A stretch of 64,000 bases of DNA from Faecalicatena contorta (GTDB lineage: Bacteria; Bacillota; Clostridia; Lachnospirales; Lachnospiraceae), in NCBI RefSeq assembly GCF_003149105.1, contig NZ_QGDS01000016.1, positions 29,898 to 93,897 of the forward strand. The letters are read 5' to 3'. Below the pieces are notes generated by a model. The model ran no database searches and was not told the DNA's origin. It saw nothing but the letters and a program-made list of their open reading frames with translations. The translations under genes and the position numbers were made by a program. Below are positions 44,490-53,642 of the stretch, piece after piece. The first letter of the stretch is position 1; every line of letters begins with the position of its first letter.

Positions 44490-44640
44490 TTTCTTCGGCT
44501 GGTAATTAGGACACCCAATGAAGTTACACAAGTGGAAGGGTGATACACAATACCAGCAAGCAACGCCTTTGGATTGCCATATCCATTCCGGATAGGGCAA
44601 CCTTTCGGCAGCTTGTCAGGGGAATCCCCTGAAACCCCTT
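44490..44640 (+). other. Candidate origin of transfer (oriT)
   Basis: A non-coding, repeat-rich stretch upstream of the mobilisation genes. It holds a large two-block inverted repeat (TGGTA 44500 and CACCC 44512 against GGGTG 44538 and TACCA 44551), a hairpin TTGCC-A-TATCC/GGATA-G-GGCAA (44574-44600), and the perfect palindrome TCAGGGGAATCCCCTGA (44616-44632) followed by CCCCTT. This arrangement is usual for relaxase recognition regions of MOB-P type Clostridia elements. The nick site itself cannot be fixed from sequence alone. Confidence 0.6.
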
Positions 44641-44661
44641 ATTAGAAATGGAGGATATGAA

Positions 44662-44799
44662 ATGGGACTAATTATATTTTTAATCGGCTTGGCAGTGGGG
44701 AGTTTGTTTGGAGCGGTATTAATATGCCTGATACAGATTCAGCACGTAAATAAATGGGAGGAGGATATCCATGCAAATAGAAATCATCAGAAAAAATAG
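44662..44799 (+). CDS. DUF3789-type single-helix membrane peptide
   Basis: 45 residues with GGAGGA 6 nt before the ATG. One transmembrane helix (LIIFLIGLAVGSLFGAVLIC) and a short polar tail, the typical form of DUF3789 proteins, which are found in Clostridia conjugative elements between primase and mobilisation genes. Function unknown; perhaps part of the transfer apparatus. Confidence 0.72.
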   Translation: MGLIIFLIGLAVGSLFGAVLICLIQIQHVNKWEEDIHANRNHQKK

Positions 44800-44911
44800 A
44801 GAACAGGAAAAAGCAAGGCTTATGAGCTACCAGGAAAAACTGGAAAAGAAGGGGGGAAGAAAAAATGGTTGCAGAAAAAATATTTGCAGAAAGCATAATC
44901 AAAGACATTAA
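44771..44911 (+). CDS. Possible 46-residue basic protein overlapping its neighbours
   Basis: ATG 44771 has GGGAGGAGGA 6 nt upstream, an excellent site. The frame encodes QIEIIRKNREQEKARLMSYQ and a Lys/Arg/His-rich end. It overlaps the DUF3789 gene (29 bp) and the DUF5688 gene (47 bp) in other frames. It may be a real small basic protein or just a translational bridge to the next gene. Confidence 0.4.
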   Translation: MQIEIIRKNREQEKARLMSYQEKLEKKGGRKNGCRKNICRKHNQRH

Positions 44912-45836
44912 GAGTTATCTCCCGCTGGGATTTCAAGATGTAGAATGTACGATTATGGAAAATCAGAAGAACAATGGAGTTCAGTTAGTGGGCATCAGTT
45001 TCCGACTTCCGGAACAGCAGATCTCTCCGATAATCTATGTAAGGTCCTTTTATAATAAAATTTGCCAAGGAGAGTCGGTTGAAAAAGTCATGATAGAAAT
45101 CGCAGAGTGCGTAGAAAAAAGCATGAAGATAAAAGTTTCTCTAGACGTTGTGAATATGACATCTTATGATGCGGCGAAGAAATACCTTACTCCAGTTCTT
45201 GTAAATACAAAAGCTAACCGGCATATGCTTACAACCATGCCACATAGAGAAATAGAAGACTTATCATTGATATGTGTGATGCGCTTTATGGCGGAGGAAA
45301 TGGAGGGGAGTGGAACTATAAATGTGACAAATGAAATGATTGAAAACTGGGAAGTCAATGTGGAACAGGTATATCAGATGGCATTAGAAAATGCAATAAA
45401 AGAGGAGCCTCCCACTTTAAAGAGGATGACAGATGTGATGGAGGAAATCTTTACAAAACAAGAAACAAAGGAAAATCTATTTGTAAAAGATGATAACTTT
45501 CGGGAAAGTATACCTGACTCAATGTATATGTTGACTAATCAAAGTAAGATAAATGGTGCTGCTGTTCTTGCATATCCCGATGTCATGAAAGAAATTAGTA
45601 AATTGTTTCCCGAAGGGGTTTATATTTTACCTTCTTCTATTCACGAGCTTTTAATTGTTCCGAAAAAAGAAGGGGTTTCTCCTCGGGATTTAGGGGAAAT
45701 GGTTCGGGAAGTAAACCATTCACAACTTCAAAGGGAAGAAATTCTTTCAGACCGTGTCTATGAGTATAACAAAGAGAGAGGGAAAATCTGTCAGGTGGCA
45801 GAATCTATAAAAAGAGGAAGGGAAATGGAGAGATGA
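44865..45836 (+). CDS. DUF5688-family protein
   Basis: 323 residues with GGGGGGA before the ATG. The family pattern is visible: N-terminal FAESIIKDIKSYLPLGF, middle NRHMLTTMPHREIEDLSLI, and late MYMLTNQSKINGAAVLAYPDVM with ELLIVPKKEG. These proteins are abundant in Lachnospiraceae genomes and mobile elements, often in many copies. No biochemical role is known. It overlaps mobC by 4 bp (ATGA), so it belongs to the mobilisation operon. Confidence 0.82.
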   Translation: MVAEKIFAESIIKDIKSYLPLGFQDVECTIMENQKNNGVQLVGISFRLPEQQISPIIYVRSFYNKICQGESVEKVMIEIAECVEKSMKIKVSLDVVNMTSYDAAKKYLTPVLVNTKANRHMLTTMPHREIEDLSLICVMRFMAEEMEGSGTINVTNEMIENWEVNVEQVYQMALENAIKEEPPTLKRMTDVMEEIFTKQETKENLFVKDDNFRESIPDSMYMLTNQSKINGAAVLAYPDVMKEISKLFPEGVYILPSSIHELLIVPKKEGVSPRDLGEMVREVNHSQLQREEILSDRVYEYNKERGKICQVAESIKRGREMER

Positions 45837-46168
45837 GAAAACGAAATGTACCGATTTTGTTCAGGCTCAACCGCAAAGAGGCGGAGAGCCTTGACAAGAA
45901 AGTAAAGAAAAGCGGTCTGAATCGTGAAGCATACCTGCGGCAGGTGATTAGTGGTGTAGTGCCAAGAGATGCACCGCCGCCGGACTATTATTCCATGATG
46001 CGAGAGCTGCATAAGATTGGGAATAACCTAAATCAGATTGCACAGAAAGCACATACTTTAAATGTAATTGATGTGCAGAGGTACGATAAAGATATGCGGC
46101 AGTTTGAAAAGGCAGTTGCCAAAATCACGGAGGCGGTCATCTTGCCAGAAAAGAGGAGTGAGTTCTAA
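45833..46168 (+). CDS. mobC: MobC-like relaxosome accessory protein
   Basis: 111 residues, ATGA overlap with the previous gene. Basic N-terminus (MRKRNVPILFRLNRKEAE) and LNREAYLRQVI resemble the ribbon-helix-helix DNA-binding part of MobC; the second half, MRELHKIGNNLNQIAQKAH, is the MobC signature. It binds oriT and helps the relaxase, whose gene begins 1 bp after this stop. Confidence 0.9.
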   Translation: MRKRNVPILFRLNRKEAESLDKKVKKSGLNREAYLRQVISGVVPRDAPPPDYYSMMRELHKIGNNLNQIAQKAHTLNVIDVQRYDKDMRQFEKAVAKITEAVILPEKRSEF

Positions 46169-46169
46169 C

Positions 46170-47654
46170 ATGGCAACCACATCCATCTGGAGTGTTAAGG
46201 GTTGGCTTGGAAAAGTTGTCATCTACGTGGAAAATCCGGAAAAGACAACTGCCCCGAGGATTGCAGAGCTTCCTGAGTTTTCCAACATGGGAGAGGAGGA
46301 CACGCAGGGACTGTCTGACGTGATCGCCTATGCGGTCAACCAGGAAAAGACCAGACAGAAAAACAAGAGCAAGAATCCAAGTAATACTGGCATGGGGGAT
46401 GGGATAGACAATGAACATGAGGTAATCATGCAGCAGTATGTTTCTGGTGTCAACTGCACTCCCACAACCGCACGCAGTGAGATGATGGCAGTGAAAAAGC
46501 GATATGGGAAAGATGAGGGCATTATGGCGTTTCATGGTTACCAGTCTTTTGCGCCGGGAGAATGTACCCCAGCAATGGCACATGAGATTGGTCTGAAACT
46601 GGCAGAAGAATTATGGGGTGACAGGTTTCAGGTATTGGTGGCCACCCATTTAGATAAGGCCCATCATCTCCATAATCATTTTGTGGTCAACTCTGTTTCT
46701 TTTGCAGACGGACTCAGATACCATCGCACCAATCAGGATTACCGGGATATGCTGAATATTTCTGACAGGCTGTGCCGGGAATACCAATTATCTGTGATTG
46801 AACATCCAAAGCCGGGAAAGACAAAGCAGTATGGGGAGTGGAAAGCAGAGAAAGAGAGAAAACCAACCTATCGCGGCATAACCAAAGCAGAGGTAGATGA
46901 GACAATCCAAATGGCAAGGACGGAAAAACAGTTTTTCCATTATATGAAAGAAATGGGATATTCCATCAAGTTTGGAAAAGACATTACCGTTTGCCCAAAA
47001 GGGCGGGACAGAGGACTAAAACTTGCCCGTAACTTTGGTGAGGAGTATACCTTAGAAGCAATTCGTCAGCGAATCTTAACTCAAGCACAGGAAAAGCCAG
47101 TGAAACAAAAAGTAGAACAAGAACTGCAGAAAAAAAACTATGTGGTACACGGGCATAGCATATGGCCCGCCAAACGAAAAATTGGAGGCTTGAGAGGTTT
47201 ATATTTTCATTACTGTTATCTGCTTGGAATATTTCCAAAGAACAGACCCCCCATCCATCCAAAACAAATCCAGTTCTTGTTGCGGGAGGATTTAACAAAA
47301 TTAAATAGAATTTCTAAAGAAACAAGGCTGCTCTGCCATTATCACATTGATACCGTAGAGCAGCTTTTTTTGTGCAAAGAAAAGCTGCAGGGGCAGATGG
47401 AACAGCTTATGGATCAGAGAAAACACCTGAGATACCAAAGCCGCAGCATCAGAAAAGAAGAGAAACTGTCTGAGGTTAAGGGAGAGATTTTTTCATTAAC
47501 TAAACAGATTGGGAGGCTCAGAAAGGAGGTGATGCTCTGCGAGGGAATTGCAGCACGTTCAGGTGTGATGAGAGAGAAGTTACAGATTGTGTGGCAGGAA
47601 AAAAATCAGGAAAAGGAGGAAAAGAGCCATGAACACATCAGGCGAGGTCGCTGA
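46170..47654 (+). CDS. MobA/VirD2-type relaxase (MOB-P)
   Basis: 494 residues from ATG 46170, which has AGAGGAG upstream. It nicks oriT and leads the single strand into the recipient. Seen: the three-histidine metal motif in HLDKAHHLHNHFVVNSVSF (about residues 160-178), AFHGYQSFAPGE before it, and a long basic C-terminal half. The catalytic tyrosine is probably in the N-terminal ~60 residues; I cannot assign it with certainty. Overlaps the PcfB gene by 26 bp. Confidence 0.9.
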   Translation: MATTSIWSVKGWLGKVVIYVENPEKTTAPRIAELPEFSNMGEEDTQGLSDVIAYAVNQEKTRQKNKSKNPSNTGMGDGIDNEHEVIMQQYVSGVNCTPTTARSEMMAVKKRYGKDEGIMAFHGYQSFAPGECTPAMAHEIGLKLAEELWGDRFQVLVATHLDKAHHLHNHFVVNSVSFADGLRYHRTNQDYRDMLNISDRLCREYQLSVIEHPKPGKTKQYGEWKAEKERKPTYRGITKAEVDETIQMARTEKQFFHYMKEMGYSIKFGKDITVCPKGRDRGLKLARNFGEEYTLEAIRQRILTQAQEKPVKQKVEQELQKKNYVVHGHSIWPAKRKIGGLRGLYFHYCYLLGIFPKNRPPIHPKQIQFLLREDLTKLNRISKETRLLCHYHIDTVEQLFLCKEKLQGQMEQLMDQRKHLRYQSRSIRKEEKLSEVKGEIFSLTKQIGRLRKEVMLCEGIAARSGVMREKLQIVWQEKNQEKEEKSHEHIRRGR

Positions 47655-48507
47655 CCAGGTGGTGCGGATGTCCTTGGAAGTAGGCCAGGCTGCCTTGAAA
47701 ATTTCCGGCACTGGAGCAAAACAGCTTGCGGTGCTTTTGTATGCTGTTTTAAAAGAGCAGAAAAAAACAAAGGGCAGGGCAAGGCTGGAAACTTTAGTGC
47801 GTTCGGGAAAACCGTTGACCGTATTTTCTGTAAAAGAAAGTGACTTGAAGAAATTTGTGCAGGAGGCAAAAAGTTATGGAGTCCTTTACTGTGCGGTGCG
47901 TAATCCCAGAGGGGGGAGAGACGGGATGGTAGACATCATAGTAAAAGCAGAAGATGCATCCCGAATTAACCGGATTGTGGAACGATTCCAGTTTGCATCG
48001 GTTAGCGAGGTTGCACGGGTCAGGACGGAAATTCAAAGGTCAAGGGAAGAAAAACCCCATGCTTCAACGGAAAAAGAACAATTAAAGGAGAAAAAATCTG
48101 CTGGAAAAACAGAGCAGGAAGTTTCGTCACAGGCAGTGCCAGAGAAAGACAGGCCGGATCAGTCACAGGAAGATAAGCTTATGGATGAGTTATTGGGGGA
48201 ACCGCTAAAGAAAGATGGACAGCAGCAAAACCCCTCTTTGGCAAAGACCGAGAAATCCCGTCAGTCCGAGCCTATATCCGGGAAGCAAAGAACAACCGCC
48301 GCGGGTACTTCTAAGCTGTATGCACCTGTAACCCCCAATCGACCTTCTGTACGGGAGGAGTTAAGAGAGATTCAGACAGCAAGGAAGAAAGAGGCGGAGA
48401 CACCGAGGCGTGATATTATTTCCAAAACTACGAAGAACAAGAATCAGCAGCGGATGCAGAATCAGCGGCAAAGTAAGAAGAAATCAAGAAAGGTGAAAGA
48501 GAGGTAA
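47629..48507 (+). CDS. PcfB-family (DUF3801) transfer accessory protein
   Basis: 292 residues from ATG 47629, behind AAAGGAGG, inside the end of the relaxase gene. The first ~135 residues are DUF3801/PcfB: SGTGAKQLAVLLYAVLKEQ, FSVKESDLKKFVQEAKSYGVLYC, GMVDIIVKAEDASRINRIVERF. The remainder is a low-complexity Lys/Glu/Gln-rich tail. PcfB links relaxosome DNA to the VirD4 coupling protein in pCF10-type transfer, which fits the nearby VirD4 gene. Confidence 0.87.
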   Translation: MNTSGEVADQVVRMSLEVGQAALKISGTGAKQLAVLLYAVLKEQKKTKGRARLETLVRSGKPLTVFSVKESDLKKFVQEAKSYGVLYCAVRNPRGGRDGMVDIIVKAEDASRINRIVERFQFASVSEVARVRTEIQRSREEKPHASTEKEQLKEKKSAGKTEQEVSSQAVPEKDRPDQSQEDKLMDELLGEPLKKDGQQQNPSLAKTEKSRQSEPISGKQRTTAAGTSKLYAPVTPNRPSVREELREIQTARKKEAETPRRDIISKTTKNKNQQRMQNQRQSKKKSRKVKER

Positions 48508-48513
48508 GGAATT

Positions 48514-49536
48514 ATGGAAAACAACTTTGATGCAATGTTAAATGTATCAGCGGTGCCCCAGGATGACCGGACAGCAGCATTTATTGCTGAGAGTAAGAAT
48601 AACCGAAACCGTTGTTATGAATTATCGGAACAGATAACGGAGGCAGTGGCAACGGACGGTCAGGTTTTTGAACGGTATTTAAATGTGCAGAGCCGTTTTG
48701 ATCGTTATACTGCCAACAATACCCTGCTTATCATGGCACAGAATCCGAAGGCGCAGAAACTTGGAGATTATGGATACTGGAGAGATCAGGATGTTTATGT
48801 GAAACGTACTGAGCGGCAGAATCCCGTGCTGATTATGGAGCCGGGGAAAGAGTATGAGCGTGAGGATGGAAGCATCGGGACATATTACAATGCAAAAAAA
48901 CTCTATGATATTTCCCAAACAACGATAAGTGAAAAGCAGGAACCTCAGGCAAATATAGAGGAGAGGCTGTTAATCCGGGCTTTAATCAGCAACCCTCCTG
49001 TCAGTATCGTGAGTGCTGATCCGGACCAGATGCCGGAAGATAAGGGAGCCTTATTTGAACCGGAGGAAAATTGTATTTATGTGAGAAAAGGTATGAGTGC
49101 AGATGAAATTTTCCGAAGCCTGACACCGGAGCTTGCCTTTGCAGGTTTTGCAGATGGAGATAAGAATTATGACCGTAACGAAGATGCATTCCATGCCTAT
49201 TGTGCATCTTATATCCTTTGTAAGAAATATGGTATTGACACACAGGGATTTCATTTTGAAAATGCACCGGAGTTTTTTGTAGGCATGGAGCCGCAGGAAG
49301 TCAGGGGGGAGCTTTCCAAAATCCGTGATGCTGCCAATATCATTTCCGCTCGTATGGCGAAGGTATTAGACCAAAACCGTAATCAGAATCACCGTCAACA
49401 GGAGCCGAATAACCACCAGCCACAACAGGAGCAGGTAAAAAGCCAACCCCAACAGATACAGGAACAGAATAACAGCCTGCCAAAATGGGGACGTCAGCCA
49501 CAGCAGGAACAGTACAGTCGTGAGGGAGCCAGATGA
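48514..49536 (+). CDS. ArdC-like antirestriction protein, peptidase motif lost
   Basis: 340 residues. The N-terminal ssDNA-binding domain of ArdC is clear (FERYLNVQSRFDRYTANNTLLIMAQNPKA, GDYGYWRDQDVYVKRTERQ). In ArdC proteins a metallopeptidase HExxH follows; here the matching region (LTPELAFAGFADGDKNYDRNEDAFHAYCASYIL) has no HExxH, so it is probably non-peptidase. The last ~60 residues are a Gln/Asn-rich tail. It would protect incoming single-stranded DNA. It lies between PcfB and VirD4 genes in the transfer operon. Confidence 0.8.
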   Translation: MENNFDAMLNVSAVPQDDRTAAFIAESKNNRNRCYELSEQITEAVATDGQVFERYLNVQSRFDRYTANNTLLIMAQNPKAQKLGDYGYWRDQDVYVKRTERQNPVLIMEPGKEYEREDGSIGTYYNAKKLYDISQTTISEKQEPQANIEERLLIRALISNPPVSIVSADPDQMPEDKGALFEPEENCIYVRKGMSADEIFRSLTPELAFAGFADGDKNYDRNEDAFHAYCASYILCKKYGIDTQGFHFENAPEFFVGMEPQEVRGELSKIRDAANIISARMAKVLDQNRNQNHRQQEPNNHQPQQEQVKSQPQQIQEQNNSLPKWGRQPQQEQYSREGAR

Positions 49537-49586
49537 AAGTGGTAAAGTCCGGGGAAAAAGAACGGGTGAGATAGGAGGTGCGAGAT

Positions 49587-49790
49587 TTGGGCGAGACAAA
49601 GATTACGCTAGTATTGGATAAATATGAAAGTGGTGTGATTTTTCATTCCTTAAAGGATAAACGTAATTGGATGATCCAGGAGGGCAGATCAACAGATGCG
49701 GTGGACGATGTACTGTTAAAAGTGATTGATCGGATGGAGGTGCCAGGGGAGAAAGGAAAAAGGGGGCATAAGTACCATGAGGAACGATGA
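49587..49790 (+). CDS. Small conserved element protein
   Basis: 67 residues from TTG 49587, 7 nt after AGGAGGT; the alternative GTG 49578 lies inside that ribosome site. Sequence GETKITLVLDKYESGVIFHSLKDKRN is compact and mixed alpha/beta. No function recognised. It overlaps the VirD4 gene start by 14 bp, so it belongs to the same operon. Confidence 0.7.
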   Translation: MGETKITLVLDKYESGVIFHSLKDKRNWMIQEGRSTDAVDDVLLKVIDRMEVPGEKGKRGHKYHEER

Positions 49791-51126
49791 CAGGCAGACT
49801 GTATGGGTATTTGCCGTTTGCGGCATCCTTCCAGTTATCTGGCTTGCCTTGCTGACTGCACCCTATTTGTCCGACGATCTGTTTGCCATCATAAATGGGC
49901 TTTCGGAGGCGATTGGCCGCCCTTTTTCTATTGAGTTGTGTAAGGACAGTGTGAAAACTGTCCTTATTTTTCTGCTTGCATACGGCATGGGAATTGGAAT
50001 TTATATATCCACCAAAAAGAACTACCGCAAGGGCGAGGAACACGGCTCTGCCAAATGGGGCGATGCAAAGGCAATCAATAAAAAGTACAGTGCAAAGAAA
50101 TTTGAAGAAAACAAGATTATGACTCAAAATGTACAGATTAGTTATGATATGCGGAAACACCGCAGAAATGTCCTTACTTTAGTCATTGGAGGAGCAGGCT
50201 CCGGGAAAACACGCTTTTATGGAAAAGTGAATTTAATCCAGGCGAATACTTCCTTTGTGGTCCTGGACCCCAAAGGGGAAAATTTGCGAGACACAGGGCA
50301 TTTGCTGGAAGCGAAGGGGTATAAGGTGCGGGTGCTCGATTTAATCAACATGGAAAAAAGCCATTGCTACAATCCCTTTGTCTATCTGAAGGATGATAAT
50401 GATGTGCAGCGGCTTGTGACAAACCTGTTTAAGGCGACTACACCAAAGGGGAGTCAGAGTAATGATCCTTTTTGGGATACCGCAGCCTCTATGCTGCTAC
50501 TGGCACTGATTTTCTATTTGAAATATGAGGCACCAAAAGAGGAACAGAATTTCCCAATGGTTATGGAACTTCTGAGGGCGGGGGAAGTTCGGGAGGATAA
50601 CGATGAGTACCAATCACCCCTTGACGAACTGTTTGAGCGTTTGGAAATGCGGGATTCGGAACATATCGCAGTGAAATACTATAAAGATTATCATTCGGGC
50701 AGTGCCAAAACTCTGAAATCCATTCAGATTACACTGGCGGCGAGGTTGGAGAAATTCAACTTGTCAAGTCTTGCAGCACTCACTGTTACGGATGATTTGG
50801 AGCTGCCGTCTTTGGGTGAGGAAAAAGTGGCATTGTTTGCATTAATACCGGACAACGATACCAGTTACAACTTCTTGGTATCTATTTTATATACGCAGTT
50901 GTTTCAGCAGCTATTTTATCTTGCAGACCATAAACACGGGGGCAGGCTGCCTGTTCATGTGCATTTCCTGATGGATGAATTCGCAAATGTTTCACTGCCG
51001 GATGACTTCGATAAGATTTTATCAGTCATGCGTTCCCGTGAGGTCAGTGTGTCCATTATCCTGCAAAATCTGGCTCAGTTAAAGGCTTTGTTTGAAAAAC
51101 AATGGGAATCCATCGTGGGCAATTGC
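49777..51126 (+). CDS. VirD4/TraG coupling protein, exon 1 (interrupted by group II intron)
   Basis: 450 codons from ATG 49777. Two N-terminal membrane helices, Walker A IGGAGSGKTRFY, LDPKGENLRDTG, and Walker B HFLMDEFANV identify the coupling ATPase that feeds relaxase-bound DNA to the secretion channel. The reading ends exactly on a codon boundary after IVGNC at 51126; the intron then begins with GTGCG. Exon 2 resumes at 53643 with DEFLYLGGNEQ, restoring the conserved NCDEFLYLGG sequence, for 606 residues after splicing. Without splicing the protein stops at 51156. Confidence 0.9.
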
Positions 51127-51647
51127 GTGCGCACGGAAGTCACCAGCGCGATATAAATTGGTGGCGTGGTACTTATAGGATTCCGCCTTTAGCAAGCGGT
51201 AAGTAAAAGTATCAAGTGATGAAGAATCACAACTTATTATTCTACAACTTATCCGAGAGGGGAAACCCAAAGGGGAGTGTAGCATGTTGTCGCTCTTACT
51301 ATTAAAGCGAGAGCCTGTACAAGAGGACACTAATCCTAAGTGACCAAATGTATAAGAATAAAAATCAGTGTATGAGGTATAAAGCTAAACTGCCTGAACG
51401 ATAGCCAGAGTGGGGGAACCCGACTCCGCATGCGAAAAGGATTGAAACGTATGCTATTCCATGTTGATTGCATTTCGCAATTATGGAATCAAGCGATACT
51501 CATGGAAAGACAGCCACAAGACAGTGGGAAAATGGCGAAAGTCGGTGCCGACAACACTGAATGCTAATCCTATATTTACTAACCGTGGATGACCTAAACC
51601 CGGCAACGGGCATGGTCACACAGTCCTCATAGTAGTCTGAGACGTTA

Positions 51648-53534
51648 ATGACGTTCACATGGCGAAGGGGGGCAGCTTATTCACTAATACTGAGAGAAAG
51701 GAAGGTGCGAGAGGCATTGAGAAATCCAATTGAAGTATTAAGTAGTTTGACGGAAAAGTCAAAGAATGAATCATACAGATTCCAAAGGTTATACCGAAAT
51801 CTGTACAATCCAGAGTTCTACTGGTTTGCATATAAAAATATCTATGCAAACACGGGCAGTATGACTGCCGGTGCAAATGGAACAACGATTGACGGCATGA
51901 GTGACGAAAGAATCAAAGGGATTATAGATACCCTGAGAGACAAGAGTTACCAGCCAAAGCCTGCACGAAGGGCGTATATCGCAAAGAAAAACAGCAATAA
52001 AAAGCGTCCGCTGGGCATCCAGTCGGGAAATGACAAACTTGTGCAGGAAGTAGTGAAAATGATTTTAGAAAGCATTTATGAACCAGTGTTTAAGAAAACC
52101 TCACATGGGTTCAGACCAAACAAAAGCTGTCAAACAGCATTACAACAGATACAGAGTACCTTTACAGGTGCAAACTGGTTTGTGGAAGGTGATATTCACG
52201 CCTGCTTTGACAGTTTTAGCCACCACACTATTATTGCACTCCTGAGAAAGCGCATAAATGATGAGACTTTCATACAACTTATCTGGAAGTTCCTGAAAGC
52301 AGGTTATATGGAACAGTGGACATTCAATAGGACTTACAGCGGTGTTCCGCAGGGGTCCGGTGTCAGTCCAGTGCTTGCAAACGTGTATCTCCATGAATTG
52401 GATAAATTTATGGAAGAATACGCACAGACATTCAATCAGGGAAAGAAAAGAAAAATGAATCCTGAGTACAACAAAGCCATGAAAAGAGCGTCTTATTTCA
52501 GGCGCAAAGGCAGGGAAAAGTGGACGGATTTATCGCCAGAAGAACGTATGGGAAGAGCCAAAAGGTTAAAGGCGCTCGAAGCATTGGAGAGACAGGTAAC
52601 ACCTGCACTACCATTAGATGACTCTTATAAGCGTATCCAATATGTACGTTACGCTGATGATTTTATCATCGGCGTAATCGGGAACAAAAAAGATGCCGAA
52701 CAGATTAAATCTGATGTAGGCAAGTTCCTCATGGACAAACTGGATTTAGAGATGTCCGATACAAAAACGAAAGTAACGCATACCGGAGACAGAGCCAGAT
52801 TTTTAGGATATGACATTACAGTATCCAGAAGTCAGGATTTAAAAAAATCATCGGTGGGTTATAAAATGAGGAGCCATGTAGGAGTGGTGAAACTGCTGGT
52901 GCCTAGAGAAAAGTGGGTGGGAAAGTTACTGGAATATAATGCTGTCAAAATCAAGATTAACGAAAATGGCAAAGAAAGGTTTGTTGCCCTGCACAGGGGC
53001 AAGCTGGTGAACCAGAGTGACATAGAAATTCTGGCAAGATACAATGCAGAAGTACGTGGACTGTACAACTACTATTCGATTGCAAATGATTCCTACAAAA
53101 TCGGCATCTTTGCAAACGTTATGAAATACAGTATGTACAAAACATTTGCGTGTAAATATAAAACGAATGTCCATGAAATCAAGCGTAGATATTGTGTCGG
53201 AGATGTATTCACAGTTGCATACGACACCAAGGCAGGACGGAAAACTACAACTTTCTATAGGGATGGTTTCAAACGGAAAGAAAAGGCAACAAAATTTGAT
53301 AATGTCAGTGAGTTGTCACAATACTCCAGATATGCCAAAACCAATACCCTGAAACAAAGAGTGGAACGTCACACTTGTGAATTATGTAATAAGGAATGTA
53401 GAAATCTGGAAATTCATCAAGTAAAAAAACTGAAAGACCTAAAGGGCAACTCAGAGTGGGTGCTTCTCATGCGCAAGAGGAGACGGAAAACTCTGGTAGT
53501 ATGTCCAGACTGCCATCAATTGATTCATTCTTAA
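51648..53534 (+). CDS. ltrA: Group II intron reverse transcriptase/maturase/HNH endonuclease
   Basis: Up to 628 residues. Reverse transcriptase blocks: KKRPLGIQSGNDKLVQEV, SHGFRPNKSC, GVPQGSGVSPVLANVYLHELD, and the catalytic YVRYADDFIIGV. The maturase (X) domain follows (about 400-500), and the C-terminal HNH/En region shows CELCNKECRNLEIHQVKK and CPDCHQLIH with zinc-type cysteine pairs. It should help splice the RNA and insert it into new sites. ATG 51648 is used, but TTG 51718, giving MRNPIEVLSSL, is also likely. Confidence 0.9.
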   Translation: MTFTWRRGAAYSLILRERKVREALRNPIEVLSSLTEKSKNESYRFQRLYRNLYNPEFYWFAYKNIYANTGSMTAGANGTTIDGMSDERIKGIIDTLRDKSYQPKPARRAYIAKKNSNKKRPLGIQSGNDKLVQEVVKMILESIYEPVFKKTSHGFRPNKSCQTALQQIQSTFTGANWFVEGDIHACFDSFSHHTIIALLRKRINDETFIQLIWKFLKAGYMEQWTFNRTYSGVPQGSGVSPVLANVYLHELDKFMEEYAQTFNQGKKRKMNPEYNKAMKRASYFRRKGREKWTDLSPEERMGRAKRLKALEALERQVTPALPLDDSYKRIQYVRYADDFIIGVIGNKKDAEQIKSDVGKFLMDKLDLEMSDTKTKVTHTGDRARFLGYDITVSRSQDLKKSSVGYKMRSHVGVVKLLVPREKWVGKLLEYNAVKIKINENGKERFVALHRGKLVNQSDIEILARYNAEVRGLYNYYSIANDSYKIGIFANVMKYSMYKTFACKYKTNVHEIKRRYCVGDVFTVAYDTKAGRKTTTFYRDGFKRKEKATKFDNVSELSQYSRYAKTNTLKQRVERHTCELCNKECRNLEIHQVKKLKDLKGNSEWVLLMRKRRRKTLVVCPDCHQLIHS

Positions 53535-53555
53535 ACACCGCAAATATAGTAAGCG

Positions 53556-53592
53556 GAAAGCCGTATACATCGAGAGGTGTACGTGCGGTTTG
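53556..53592 (+). ncRNA. Group II intron domain V
   Basis: GAAAGCCGTATACATCGAGA continues to GGTGTACGTGCGGTTT, forming the short hairpin with the AGC catalytic triad and a GAGA-type loop. It is followed by the domain VI arm (53595-53640). All catalytic positions I can check look intact, so the intron is probably active. Confidence 0.8.
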
Positions 53593-53642
53593 GGAGGGAG
53601 GGGATGCAAGTCCTGTAAAGGATGAGCTGAACCTTACCTCAT

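Larger units (their letters stand above)
51127..53642 (+). mobile_element. Group II intron inserted in virD4
   Basis: A 2516-bp element with the group II ends GTGCG at 51127 and ...CTCAT at 53642. Removal joins exon codons in frame. It carries about 520 bp of structured RNA (domains I-III), an open reading frame for a reverse transcriptase/maturase/HNH protein in domain IV, and a typical domain V near 53556-53592. Splicing is needed to make full-length VirD4. The same strand as the host gene fits retrohoming into transcribed or replicating DNA. Confidence 0.9.

Noticed and set aside
51127..51156. A short in-frame tail ending virD4 at 51156, suggesting a truncated VirD4 protein
   Set aside because: The tail begins exactly at the GTGCG intron end; splicing restores the conserved sequence, so this is an interrupted gene rather than a true early stop.
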